Shown: piece after piece, positions 50,801 through 62,485 of the stretch | How the letters are laid out: every line of letters starts with the position of its first letter | How positions within the stretch are numbered: the stretch's first letter is position 1 | Assembly: GCA_013397435.1 (NCBI GenBank) | Contig: VZRG01001585.1 | Span: forward strand, 114,133 to 178,132 | Direction: 5' to 3' | Source: Erythrocercus mccallii | Taxonomy: Eukaryota; Chordata; Aves; Passeriformes; Dicruridae | Length of the DNA: 64,000 nucleotides | Position numbers and translations under genes: made by a program | The notes under the pieces: model-generated | Databases searched by the model: none | Told to the model about the DNA's origin: nothing | Seen by the model: only the letters and a program-made list of their open reading frames with translations

Positions 50801-51274
50801 ATTTTGTAGTTTTTGAGGGGAGAGAAGTGTGAGGAAGCTTTCCATGACTTCAAGATTTCCAGCTAGAAGGAACACAAGAGGTGCTTCCCCAGGGAAGTTC
50901 TTTTAAGAAGGTTACAGCCCACCTCTCCCTAACTAAGCACCTCAAACTTGCTGAACACTGGGAAGTTAGGCTGATGTTCTGCTGGTAACCGTTCAGTAAT
51001 TATGTTAAAACTGTGCCAAAAGTGAGACTTTTTCACTCAGTGTAACGATTGTGTGGATGCTGGTTTCTCCAAGCAAGCGTCTGTGGAATTAGGAGAAATT
51101 AAATTAGACCTCATGTCTAACTTGGCAAATGAAGAGTATTTTGTGTAAAGACATCTGCTATTGAAGTCATTCCACTGCCTGGATGTTACTTTTTTTGTTG
51201 TTGTTGTTTTTGGCACATCTATAAAATAAGAATTTTTGGTGATACTGTAGATCATAGATCTGTTGAAGTGAGTC

Positions 51275-51724
51275 CAGAGGAGGCACCAAAGATGCTTTGA
51301 GGGCCAGAGCACCTCTGCTGTGGGGAAAGGCTGAGAGAGCTGGGGCTGTTCAGCTTGGAGAAGGCTCCACAGAGACCTCAGAGCCCCTTCCAGAACCTAG
51401 AGGGGCTGCAAGAGAGATAGAGAGGGACTTTGGGCAAGGGCATGGAGTGACAGGACAAGGAGGAATGGATTCACACTGACAGAGGGCAGGATTAGATGGG
51501 ATATTGGGAAAAAATTCCTCCCTGTGAGAGTGGTGAGGACCTGACACAGGTTGCCCAGAGAAGCTGTGTTTGCCCCATCCCTGGAAGTGTCCAAGGCCAG
51601 GTTGGATGGGGCTTGGAGCAAACTGAGATAGTGGAAGATGTCCCTGCCCATGGCAGGGGGTTGAAACTAGATAAACTTTAAGGTTCCTTCCAACCCAAAC
51701 CAATCTGGGATTCTAGAATTCTGT
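51275..51724 (+). mobile_element. CR1 LINE 3' end (longer copy)
   Basis: Sense copy starting about 'ggaggcaccaaagatgc', with 'ctgttcagcttggagaagg', 'caggttgcccagagaagctg' and a terminal segment like 'ccttccaacccaaacc'. The ORF remnant is broken. Confidence 0.92.
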
Positions 51725-54700
51725 CATTTTTATACCGGTCTGGGGTACTTTATATCACTGCATCTAAATTAGAGGGCTGTGCGAAAGAAGTAAAAGCATC
51801 ACTAAATTCTCTTTACAGCTCCCTCATAAAGGGAAGTGTGTGCAGAGGGACCTTAGTGTGAATGACAATTAGCTTCGCTGGACTGAATTATTTTTTCAGC
51901 TAAAACAAAAAGACTCATGAGGAGGCATAAATTGTAGCCTTGAGGCTGAACCTCTTTAATATTCAATGAACAAGGGAAATGAGTCTGACTTGCTGGTGGA
52001 GGGGCAGACAGGAGGGAAAAGGAATGAAAGCATGTCAGCACAGGCATCCTTGGTCTTTTGGTTTTCTTAGACAGACTCCTTCTTCAGCTCTATTCTTCCT
52101 CTAACCCTGACCCTGGTGCCTGCAGCATCTCCCAGAGCTTTGGCTGGGGCAGAAGGAGTGAAAGGGAAGAGGAGAATGGGGCAATGCAGAGATGAGCATG
52201 TCCCAGTCACAGAGGGATTGCCAGAATGCTGGACAGAACAGTAACTGCACAGGTAACTTCACTGTGCCTTGCACACACCCACCGGTGCCCCCAGATTATA
52301 TATCTGGCATACTCACAGATTTAGAACTCTTTCTAGGGGAGCTGCCACTTGGATCAGATGCTGACCAGAGGAGAGCTCCAGCACACAGGGATCTGGCTCT
52401 TCCCTTGTGAGCAGACACCAAAGACAAGGAAATGAGCAGTTCAGATAAATGAGACAAGCAGGTAAAGCCCATTTACCTGCTTAGAATCCATTCCCATTTC
52501 CCTGTGCATCTGTGCAGAAGAGTCCCCCACTCCCAATATCTTTCCCATGTTATGTCAGGGAGCAGGGCTCTGCCACTCTCTCCTGTACAGGTGCTGAGCA
52601 CCAAGGAAGCCTGGCAGAAATGAGCACAGCCCACTCCTCCTTCTGCTTCAGGCACTGCAGCTTTTGACTCCTGTCAGTGGACATATCCCACCCTGACCCA
52701 AATACCGTATGTCCTGCAGGGCTGCAAGCACCAGCCAGTGTCACCAGGCTCCCTCGTGCCAGCAGCCTCACCCCACTCATTCCTGACATTCCAGGAACCC
52801 CACAGGCACAATCCCTGATGGAGCATCTTCTAATCCTCTGCCTAAGAATATATTAAGAGGAATCAAGAACAAATAGATCACACTTGGACTTCTCAAAGCT
52901 GCACTGGGCAAACACACAGGCTTGCCACATATTTCCCTGGGCCCATATGGAGAAGGAAAGGCTGGGAAGCTCACAGCTGACTGCCTTGTAACCCACCAGG
53001 ACAGGGATGGGAGCCAGCTGCCATCTGAAAGCAAGCAGGGAGAAAGCAAAAGCCATGGGGGAGCAGACAGATTCTCTTTGAATGGATTAGCTGCTCACAG
53101 AATATTAAAACATTCTTATCTCCTCCCAGTTCCAGGGCTTTCCTGACACTCATGTGCTTTATGATCCTACTCTCACTAGATAAATATTTAAGAGCAGAAA
53201 GAGCATAGAAGAGATCAGTAACAGGCAAATTCAATGTGTGGAAGAGTGGAATGCTGCTGGAGCACCAAGAACTAGGGAATTAAAACCAGTGACCTTAGAG
53301 AATATTTACATTTCACATGAAATATCAATGCAGTAATCATTTCAAGGTACAGGAACAGACATTTAAGTGATATAAAGCTCTGACAGAACTTTTAAGTAAT
53401 CACTGAGCTTCTACTTAACAGGCAGCAGTTTAGGAGCCGGGTTATAAAGTTTCTGCAAGGTACCAGTGAAACCATGGAGAAGATATTTTAAAGTCACAGA
53501 GGATGAGTAAAGACTCATGTAGAGGTTTTGACAAAGTTTTGTCACCTGACAGCATGGCACTCCTGATTTCATATCCCCAAGTCAGAGTTAAATTACTTTC
53601 AGTTCAAATTAGCACAGTCATTTGGGCTGGCTTTCAAAGCTCAGCTCAGCAGGTGGACTTGTTATGTTCCTTGAAAAGCAGCACCATGTTGAGCAGATCA
53701 AAAGTTGGATTTACATTATCCAGCCAGATCCCAGCAATGGAAAGGCCTGGTCTGTACCTGTCCCTGCATCTAAACAAGCCTGTGACGTTCACCCTGGAGA
53801 CCTCTCAGCTTCCTTTCCGGGAAGGGAACATCACAAACTCTCCAGAGATGAGGAGGGAGGCACAGCCCAGGCCAGGGATTTGGCACACACCTACCTCCAA
53901 CCACCTGAACAACCTCCCCTGGGGAGGTGGCTCCTCAAAACACCCATCACTGGCTTATCTCATTAAAGCAGCCTTTGAAGCAGGTGCAAAAGCCGGCCCA
54001 TGAATCCCTGGTGGTTTGATGTCCAGGTTCCTCACTCAAGGGACACTTTGAAGAGAAACGAATAGTTTAACACCTTCCCTACATTTTACCCAGGCAGAGC
54101 GAGCTACTTCCCAGGTTTCACCTGCCTAGAAATGCCCACAAGTTTTCTGCTTTTACTAGTCCAGCCTTCCTACTGCTGCTTTTTACTTTGCAGATAAAAA
54201 TCAGCCTATGTATCTCAGAGCACAGCTCACGAATGTGTTTTTTTCTGCTTTCTTCAACCATCTACTGTAATTACACTAAAATATTTTAAGAAGTAGAGCT
54301 TGGTGTTGGTTATTTTACCCCCCTCTTGTCTGAAAACATGGACGTCCAACCCCTCCACAAGGTGCTGCTCTATGAGTGAGACTTACCAGGATCACCAAGG
54401 GTGCCAAACCTTCACTCCCCATATGCACAGGGACTCTTTATTATTGCCAGGTGTGTATCAGGTCCAGGAATTAGCAGAGGTTGGCTTTTTCCAAGCCTCC
54501 ATGTTCCGAGGTACCACAGAAAGTGCTGCTGCGATCCCAGTAAGGCGATGGTGGCCATGAGCAGCACCAGCAATTCAAACCCTGCCTGAAACCCTCTGCT
54601 TCTCCCACATCCCAGCGTGGCATCCCAAGATGGTCCCACCCACCAGGTTAAGCCACCCCAGCTGCTCAGCAGCACTTGCAGGCTGTTACTGCCAAATATT

Positions 54701-56399
54701 TGGAAAGTCAGAGCAGCACTGTGGAATTTGAGAGGTTTGCTTGGTAAGGTGGGATGTGAGAAAAGGATGTGGGTTTGAGAGGTGTGTGTGCAGGGTACAG
54801 TCAGGATGATTGAGGATGGGCTGGGGCTTGGGAGAGGGTGATGCTGGAAGAGACAAGAATAGGAACCTTGGTCTCTATTGATTTAGGCTCTTGAGAATGG
54901 TTGTACTCTTCCAGAAGGTTTATTTTCCTTTATTTCCAAATATGCAGGAGATGTAGCTTTTAAACTGTGCTTAGGGTTCAGCATTGCAAAAGGCCAGTCT
55001 TGGATATTATTGCACTGGGGGTGTGAGGGAAGAACACATTTATGGGACCAGGGGGATGGGACATCAAATGAGCTCATTTTCAAAATTAATGTGTTGGGCC
55101 CAGGCACTCATCTTGTAAGTAATAAGAATTCTGGTGGTCAATCTTTATCCTCAAGGATGCTTTGTATGGCCTGCACTCCCTTCCTCAGAGACACAGGGAA
55201 CTCCAAGGCATTAAAGCTGAGGGTTCATGTTGAATTTTAACTCCTGGCTGCAAACTGCACATGCTAAAGCAAACATACTCCATTTGATCAAAAACCATCA
55301 TATGTTCTTTCAAGACAGTTTCTCATTGAGGAAAAATGTTCCCATCTAGCTGCAGGTGACATTTAAAACCCAATCTACTATTTTTAACATGTAGATATAA
55401 AGCTTAAATGAAAATAAGGGTATTTGAGACTTGTCACAAGAATTAACTAGTTCACAGCATTACTAATGTTTCTACCAACTCCTTATGTGCATTTGGGTTT
55501 TACAATTAGATACAAACAGAACTGCAGCCTGGCCTTGGAGAGGTGTCACTGTGGCCATGTGGAACTGAAACAAAGGTGAATTAATGAATGAGTCTACGGA
55601 AATACTTCAAATTTTAAAAGCTGGAAGAAGTGTTTAAAAATCCAGCTCTTTGTATAAAAAGAAATTCTTCATAAAACCTTTGTGATTGAAAAAGAGAAAA
55701 ATGGCAATTTGGCTGAAGATGCATTGATGCTCACATTTTTATACAAAAAAAAAAAATAAAAATGCCACAGGTGTGTTCCACTAATGGGCAAATCAAGCAC
55801 TTAACAAATTGTTTATTTTGAAGCTCTTTGGATAATGTTCAACAGCTGTTTCTGTCCTCTGATGGTTCTCAAACACCAAAATTCAACTTTTAAAAGCCTT
55901 CACCTCTGAACCAGAGTAAATGCCTGTTTCAGCTCCCAGCCTCTGGATTTGATATTGATTCTGTTTAAAGCAGATTTCAGAGAACAGCTTTGGGTAAGAG
56001 AGCTATCGGTGATAAGAAAACTGAAAATCCCTTTGTGCTGTGCTGATGCCTCCATACTGTGCTGCTTAGTGAGAAAACAGAGGCAGAGACACTTGTTCAC
56101 GTACCTGATATTTCCTACACCACCACCAAAAATACATAATATATAGTGGATATAAATATATAATGGATATAAAACTATGCAGAAATCTTCCTGTTGTTCC
56201 AAGAAAGATCATCAAGATGTAAAAATATTAGATGAGCTGCTTACTCTTAGTTAGGTATTTGTTGGACTGCACCATGATGTAAGGGCAAAGTGTGTGCAGA
56301 TGTCCAGAGGAGAGGGAAAGAGGGAAAATTCTCCTTTTTGCACAGTATGTGCCCAGCTCCAAAATGTCAAGGTAATCCCAGTGGTGACAAGAAAGAGAA

Positions 56400-57178
56400 C
56401 TTTTTACATTTAGTAACATTTATTTCTGCATTCGGTATCAAGTACATAAGTGCAAATATTCAGAGTCCATAATTAAGTCCATTAGGAACTACAGAGAATG
56501 TAATACAAATCGTAATAAATTGAACATGCTGGAACTTTCCAGTTACCATACATGTAAATCAGCCTGTCAATCCTTTACGACAAAAGTACTGGGTTTTGTT
56601 CTCGTTTTTCTTTTTTTTCTTTTTTTTGAGTTATACAAAACTGATTACCATAAGTACCGATTACTGTTTCTTTTATTTGTGCTGGAAAACACTAAAACAT
56701 CAGTCTACAATTCTATATAGTTAATAAAGATGAATCCAACCAGCAACCCAGTGACGTAGAAGCAATTTTAACTATTGCATCAAGTGCGCTAAGCAGGAAA
56801 GCCCCTAGCCACATGTAACATTAAAAGTTATAGAAGCAATGCCAATAGAAGAAGGAAAAACACTAAAAAAAAAATAAATAAAGAGGTCAATATTATTTAG
56901 GCTCTCACCATCATGCACTTTATAAGCAACACAAAAAACCACATCTAGTACACTTTTCTCTTTACTATACTTTAGTGCTTGACACAAGTGATTGCAAATA
57001 TTCTAAGTGCAGAAGCAGCAGGGGAAAAGCACTGCTTCCATGTTTTATGTTTCTAAGATTATGGTGTCGAGAAAAAAAAAGAATGATAAATTTGCAGTAA
57101 AGTGTAAGAACAGAGCTGCTTTCACTCCAGATTTCCCCATTATGCACTACTGTAGTCAATGAATCCTTGATGTCTGCT
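56400..57178 (-). other. RTN1: RTN1 3' UTR
   Basis: Sequence downstream of the RTN1 stop on the minus strand. Candidate poly(A) signals, seen as TTTATT on the plus strand, lie at 56672-56677 and 56419-56424. The choice between them is inferred only. Confidence 0.6.
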
Positions 57179-60100
57179 TTACTCTGCCTTTCTCTTAGCA
57201 CCTGGGATTTTAGCTTGAATCCTAAAAAAATAAAGAAGAAAAAGAAAAAGGATTATATGGTGAGGCAGTTATTCCATTCCAGTGGTTCCCCACTTGGAGT
57301 TTTATCTAGGGATAATCTCTGGTCCATGGTCAACAGGTGAACAGGATCAACAGGTGAATTAAAGTGCCACGAGAAACAGAAGTGATGCCCACTTAGGTAT
57401 TCTTACAGGCCTGGTTTTTGGTGCTTCGTGTAATCTTGGGATATATTCAGTGATATTCTCCCCCAAACATTATTTCCCTATGGTCTATTGTCTATGGAAA
57501 GCCAGGAATGCGGTCTAAATAATGAATTTTCAGTACAAAATTTCAGAATTTCACCCAGGTCTTCTGCCTTTTTCATGGGGGCTTAAAACACTGAAGGTCA
57601 TGGTGCTTCCAGGTATGTGCTTTCTGTAACAGGGTGGTGTCCTAATTGTTCATTAATGCTATTAACTCCCTGAATGCAAAAAACCAGGCTTGGAGTGGCC
57701 AGTGGGGACAAGAACTCATTCATTGCTGTTTGTCCTGGCCAGCTACCAGTGTGGACACCAGTCCATGACCAGGCTCCTCCGTCCACAATTCCCCCAAATG
57801 GCAGGAGAGGGGAGAGAAGGATGGAGTGCCTTAGTCTGCACTCAGCTGGGAGGATCTGCTCCAGGCATCTGCCCTCCCTCAGCCTCCCACATTCCAGGAT
57901 CTGGGGAGGACACTGCTGATAGGACACGGTGTCCCCAGGACCAGCCAAGTCCCAGCCACCCTCAAGGGCACCACAACTTCACACAGCTGCCTGCTGAACT
58001 CACTTTGCCACGACCGTGTTTATGTGGGTCCGCACCAGCCCCAAGTACTGATCAATCTGTGCCTGCAAAGAGCAAGAGGAGACCCAGTCAATGAGGCAAA
58101 AACCAAAGAGAGCCACCCAAGCCACCCCAAATGCACCCTGCAGACAGACCTACCTGGTACTTGTCATATACAACGGGGAGAGTAAACATAGACACCACAG
58201 CTGAGGAGAAAAAGAGCACAGCATTATGTTCCTGCAGATCGGATTCCTCCAGAGGAGAGACCTACTTTGGTGGCAAACACGTTATCGTGCCACTTGGTCA
58301 GCTGATCCACCAGGGAGCTTTGTATTAAAAATGCACTTTGCTCGAGCCTCCCAAATATGGAATTCCCCACTGCTCTGGGACTGGGAGCTGCAAAACCGTA
58401 AACTGCAAAGTAGCTCTAGCAGGAGGACAGCATAATAGAACAATGAGTATTTACTGGGAAGGGAAACGTCGGTGGTTAAACTGAGGGGAAGGCATGCCAG
58501 GGATAGGCTGTTTTGTCTAAGCTGAAATCCGGAGGGAATTCAAGTTAAAAATAGATTTTTAAAAGAAATGTTGATTTTTACCCATTATCAGAAGAGTCAG
58601 GCCATTGAAGAGGGCTCCCACGTAAGTCAGCAGCCACATTAGTACTGCAAACTAAATTAAAGATGGATCATTACATCACCTCCAGTGCCAGCATAAGAAG
58701 AAAGCAGTTTGCTTAACTAGCTAACATAACAGCACATTAGCCTTTTTTAATGTGAAAGGGAATGGTTAAGGCACATTAGGAACTAGGTACTTTTTCTAGG
58801 TGTATAAACCTTTCGTGTCTATTTAGGGCTTAAATTGCATCCCTGTAGGACTCTGCATTGAGAATGGCATAGGCAGATTTCTTCATCCAATTTTTTATGA
58901 TGGCAGAGGTCATCCCAAACAGGTTAACAGAGCCCTGAAGTGACAATTCCAGGGACTGATAACTCCTGATCCTGAAAAATGGGCACATTTTTGTAAAATT
59001 CTTTACTAATTTAGGAGCCTAACCTATGTCTGCTCTCTTAATGATGCTCCTTTTGCTCTAAAGGACACCTGCTTGAGTGTAAGGCTAGAAATCAATAGTT
59101 ATTTCAGCAGGGAGTGAAGGAATATCTTCTTCCATGGCAGGAAATGCCACCAGAGGAAATCCAGATTAACAGAGGGGAACATTATTTTATAGCAAAGGAA
59201 TGCTGGGATGCTTCTAGAACTGAGGTGGAGCTAAGCTGGTTCTGCAAATTTACACATCCTCTATTATCTATCAATGCATTCAAATGCCAAACCTCTAAAG
59301 TGCTGGAAACAGTTTTAAAATCAAAAAGCAGACCAGCTTTCATACTTGGAGCTACACAAAACTAGGTTTCATGACAACCCTGTCAACATGGGAAGCAGCT
59401 CTTTGAAATGTAGATTGATCCTCTAGAGAGGGGTTAAAAATATTTAAAGCAATCCTACTTTTAAAGAATCCACAAGGTCCTGAACGAGAAAGAGTCTCCT
59501 CAGCTCTTTGACTGTGCTGTTGACATATAGCTGGAGACAATCTGTGTATTTCTGGATCTGGTCCTGTGAAAGATTCATCTCCATCTCCAAGTAGGCTCTG
59601 TCAGAAACACAGGTCCCGTTACAAACCTGGGAAGTTTCTCCTGCTGTTCACACTCATACCCATCCACCCCATCACTCCCTCCTTCCCAGACCTCATTTCT
59701 TTGTGCTGGAGCAAGGTGTTCCCCTCCCTGNCTGAACTCACTTTGCCACGACCGTGTTTATGTGGGTCCGCACCAGCCCCAAGTACTGATCAATCTGTGC
59801 CTGCAAAGAGCAAGAGGAGACCCAGTCAATGAGGCAAAAACCAAAGAGAGCCACCCAAGCCACCCCAAATGCACCCTGCAGACAGACCTACCTGGTACTT
59901 GTCATATACAACGGGGAGAGTAAACATAGACACCACAGCTGAGGAGAAAAAGAGCACAGCATTATGTTCCTGCAGATCGGATGCCTCCAGAGGAGAGACC
60001 TACTTTGGTGGCAAACACGTTATCGTGCCACTTGGTCAGCTGATCCACCAGGGAGCTTTGTATTAAAAATGCACTTTGCTCGAGCCTCCCAAATATGGAA

Positions 60101-62485
60101 TTCCCCACTGCTCTGGGACTGGGAGCTGCAAAACCGTAAACTGCAAAGTAGCTCTAGCAGGAGGACAGCATAATAGAACAATGAGTATTTACTGGGAAGG
60201 GAAACGTCGGTGGTTAAACTGAGGGGAAGGCATGCCAGGGATAGGCTGTTTTGTCTAAGCTGAAATCCGGAGGGAATTCAAGTTAAAAATAGATTTTTAA
60301 AAGAAATGTTGATTTTTACCCATTATCAGAAGAGTCAGGCCATTGAAGAGGGCTCCCACGTAAGTCAGCAGCCACATTAGTACTGCAAACTAAATTAAAG
60401 ATGGATCATTACATCACCTCCAGTGCCAGCATAAGAAGAAAGCAGTTTGCTTAACTAGCTAACATAACAGCACATTAGCCTTTTTTAATGTGAAAGGGAA
60501 TGGTTAAGGCACATTAGGAACTAGGTACTTTTTCTAGGTGTATAAACCTTTCGTGTCTATTTAGGGCTTAAATTGCATCCCTGTAGGACTCTGCATTGAG
60601 AATGGCATAGGCAGATTTCTTCATCCAATTTTTTATGATGGCAGAGGTCATCCCAAACAGGTTAACAGAGCCCTGAAGTGACAATTCCAGGGACTGATAA
60701 CTCCTGATCCTGAAAAATGGGCACATTTTTGTAAAATTCTTTACTAATTTAGGAGCCTAACCTATGTCTGCTCTCTTAATGATGCTCCTTTTGCTCTAAA
60801 GGACACCTGCTTGAGTGTAAGGCTAGAAATCAATAGTTATTTCAGCAGGGAGTGAAGGAATATCTTCTTCCATGGCAGGAAATGCCACCAGAGGAAATCC
60901 AGATTAACAGAGGGGAACATTATTTTATAGCAAAGGAATGCTGGGATGCTTCTAGAACTGAGGTGGAGCTAAGCTGGTTCTGCAAATTTACACATCCTCT
61001 ATTATCTATCAATGCATTCAAATGCCAAACCTCTAAAGTGCTGGAAACAGTTTTAAAATCAAAAAGCAGACCAGCTTTCATACTTGGAGCTACACAAAAC
61101 TAGGTTTCATGACAACCCTGTCAACATGGGAAGCAGCTCTTTGAAATGTAGATTGATCCTCTAGAGAGGGGTTAAAAATATTTAAAGCAATCCTACTTTT
61201 AAAGAATCCACAAGGTCCTGAACGAGAAAGAGTCTCCTCAGCTCTTTGACTGTGCTGTTGACATATAGCTGGAGACAATCTGTGTATTTCTGGATCTGGT
61301 CCTGTGAAAGATTCATCTCCATCTCCAAGTAGGCTCTGTCAGAAACACAGGTCCCGTTACAAACCTGGGAAGTTTCTCCTGCTGTTCACACTCATACCCA
61401 TCCACCCCATCACTCCCTCCTTCCCAGACCTCATTTCTTTGTGCTGGAGCAAGGTGTTCCCCTCCCTGAAGGCACAGGATCACCAGCACACCCTCTTCAC
61501 CCTGCATGACCCATCTCTCTGGGTGATGGCTGAGCTGGGGCTGTTTGCTTCCAGCCTCGCCCTCTTCCCACTCCGAGCCTGGTCTTGATGGGATTTCTCT
61601 CTTTTTCTCACCCAAATGGGGGTACAAATCTGACCAGAGAGTTTTTGCCACAAATTTCTGTGCTGAGCTACATTCAATTTCTCTGAGCTACATGCCCCCA
61701 TCCTGAGCTGCTGCTCAGAAGTGACCCAAGTGAAACAGAAGGAGCAGCACCCCAACAAAATTCTTTTTGTGTGTGTGTGCGTGTTTGTAAACCACACCAG
61801 TTCCATGGCCTGGTTTACCAACTGGTTGGCACAGCAGAGGAGATGGGATCACTGTTCTTGTGGAGCAGGACCCCCAGACCCTGTGGAGAGTGGGGAGTAC
61901 ATTGGCACTGGCACCATCACTTAGATATCAGGTTGCTGGAGAAAAGATACAGATAGTTTCCTTCTATGCCCAACACACTGTGCTCAGGAACAAAGCCCTT
62001 TTCTCTTGCAGGTATGCTGTACTATCACTAGCTCTAAAGAAACCCCTTTTTCTCAGCTTAAAATTTTCCCTATCTTTTTGTGAAAAAAAAAAAAAATCCC
62101 ACGTCTCAGAAGACGACGATTTTTGTGGCGTGCTGTTTCGCTTTCTCTCTCCATGACCTAAGCCGACAGAACCTTACAATACACTCTGCAAATATTATTA
62201 TTTCCCGCTTTGTGAGCAAGAAGAGAACTCCACGTGGCAGAAAAGCAGAGCTTGGGCACCACTACAAAGCCACTCACTTGAAGGGGTGCCCCTCATCCGT
62301 CTTCTGCACGGCCTGTAGGACGGATTTGTAGATTCTGAAGCTGATGGTGGCCGAGAGGCCGGCCAGGGCCAGGTAAGCCACGACGCTGACGACGCTGAAC
62401 TGGGTCAGGGAGAAGAGCAGCAACAGGAGGCTGCCAAACACGATCCCCGTCTGCTTGATGTCACGCCAGTACAACAGGTCGATAG
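57179..62485 (-). CDS. RTN1: RTN1, reticulon homology domain exons (partial gene, four exons present twice)
   Basis: Exons in transcript order are 62485-62278, 61335-61197, 60389-60320, 59938-59892 and 59800-59742. A second copy of the last four follows at 59597-59459, 58651-58582, 58200-58154 and 58062-58004, then the final exon 57221-57179. Without the second copy they encode about 187 residues, the usual reticulon domain. Reticulons insert two hydrophobic hairpins into the ER membrane and bend it into tubules; RTN1 is mainly neuronal and neuroendocrine. The first hairpin begins AIDLLYWRDIKQTG and ends before EGHPFK. The loop carries QKYTDCLQLYVNST and RRLFLVQDLVDSLK. The second hairpin runs from FAVLMWLLTYVGAL to FTLPVVYDKYQ. 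The tail is IPGAKRKAE, fitting a KXKXX ER-retrieval pattern. The isoform-specific first exons are not in the window. RTN1 is preferred to RTN3 or RTN4 because of sequence and its place after JKAMP. Confidence 0.94.
57994..59730. repeat. RTN1: Direct repeat copy 1 (1,737 bp, RTN1 exons)
   Basis: Matches 59732-61468 base for base at an offset of 1,738, apart from one difference that I noticed (T at 58245, G at 59983). It carries RTN1 exons 59597-59459, 58651-58582, 58200-58154 and 58062-58004 with their introns. It ends at the single N at 59731. It is probably a false duplication made in assembly. Confidence 0.95.
59731..59731. other. Single-N junction between the two RTN1 blocks
   Basis: One undetermined base exactly at the boundary of the two copies. 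A one-base N is a typical mark of an assembler or polishing join, not of measured sequence. Confidence 0.98.
59732..61468. repeat. RTN1: Direct repeat copy 2 (1,737 bp, RTN1 exons)
   Basis: Second copy of the block, with RTN1 exons 61335-61197, 60389-60320, 59938-59892 and 59800-59742. Its left edge is only five bases beyond the end of the GTGAGT donor of the last of these exons. After 61468 the sequence continues into the upstream intron, which copy 1 lacks at its right edge. Confidence 0.95.

Larger units (their letters stand above)
41690..56399. other. JKAMP-RTN1 spacer, right part
   Basis: No coding exon was recognised. It contains a solo LTR (41996-42727), a TC-rich repeat (42795-42809) and CR1 tails at 44775-44945, 47812-47890 and 51275-51724. 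From 51725 to 56399 I see only unique-looking, AT-rich sequence. CCDC175, expected here from mammals, was not found. Confidence 0.6.

Noticed and set aside
57994..61468. Recent genuine RTN1 exon duplication
   Set aside because: It cannot be excluded from sequence alone. The single N at the joint and near-perfect intron identity make an assembly artefact clearly more likely, so I do not present it as biology.
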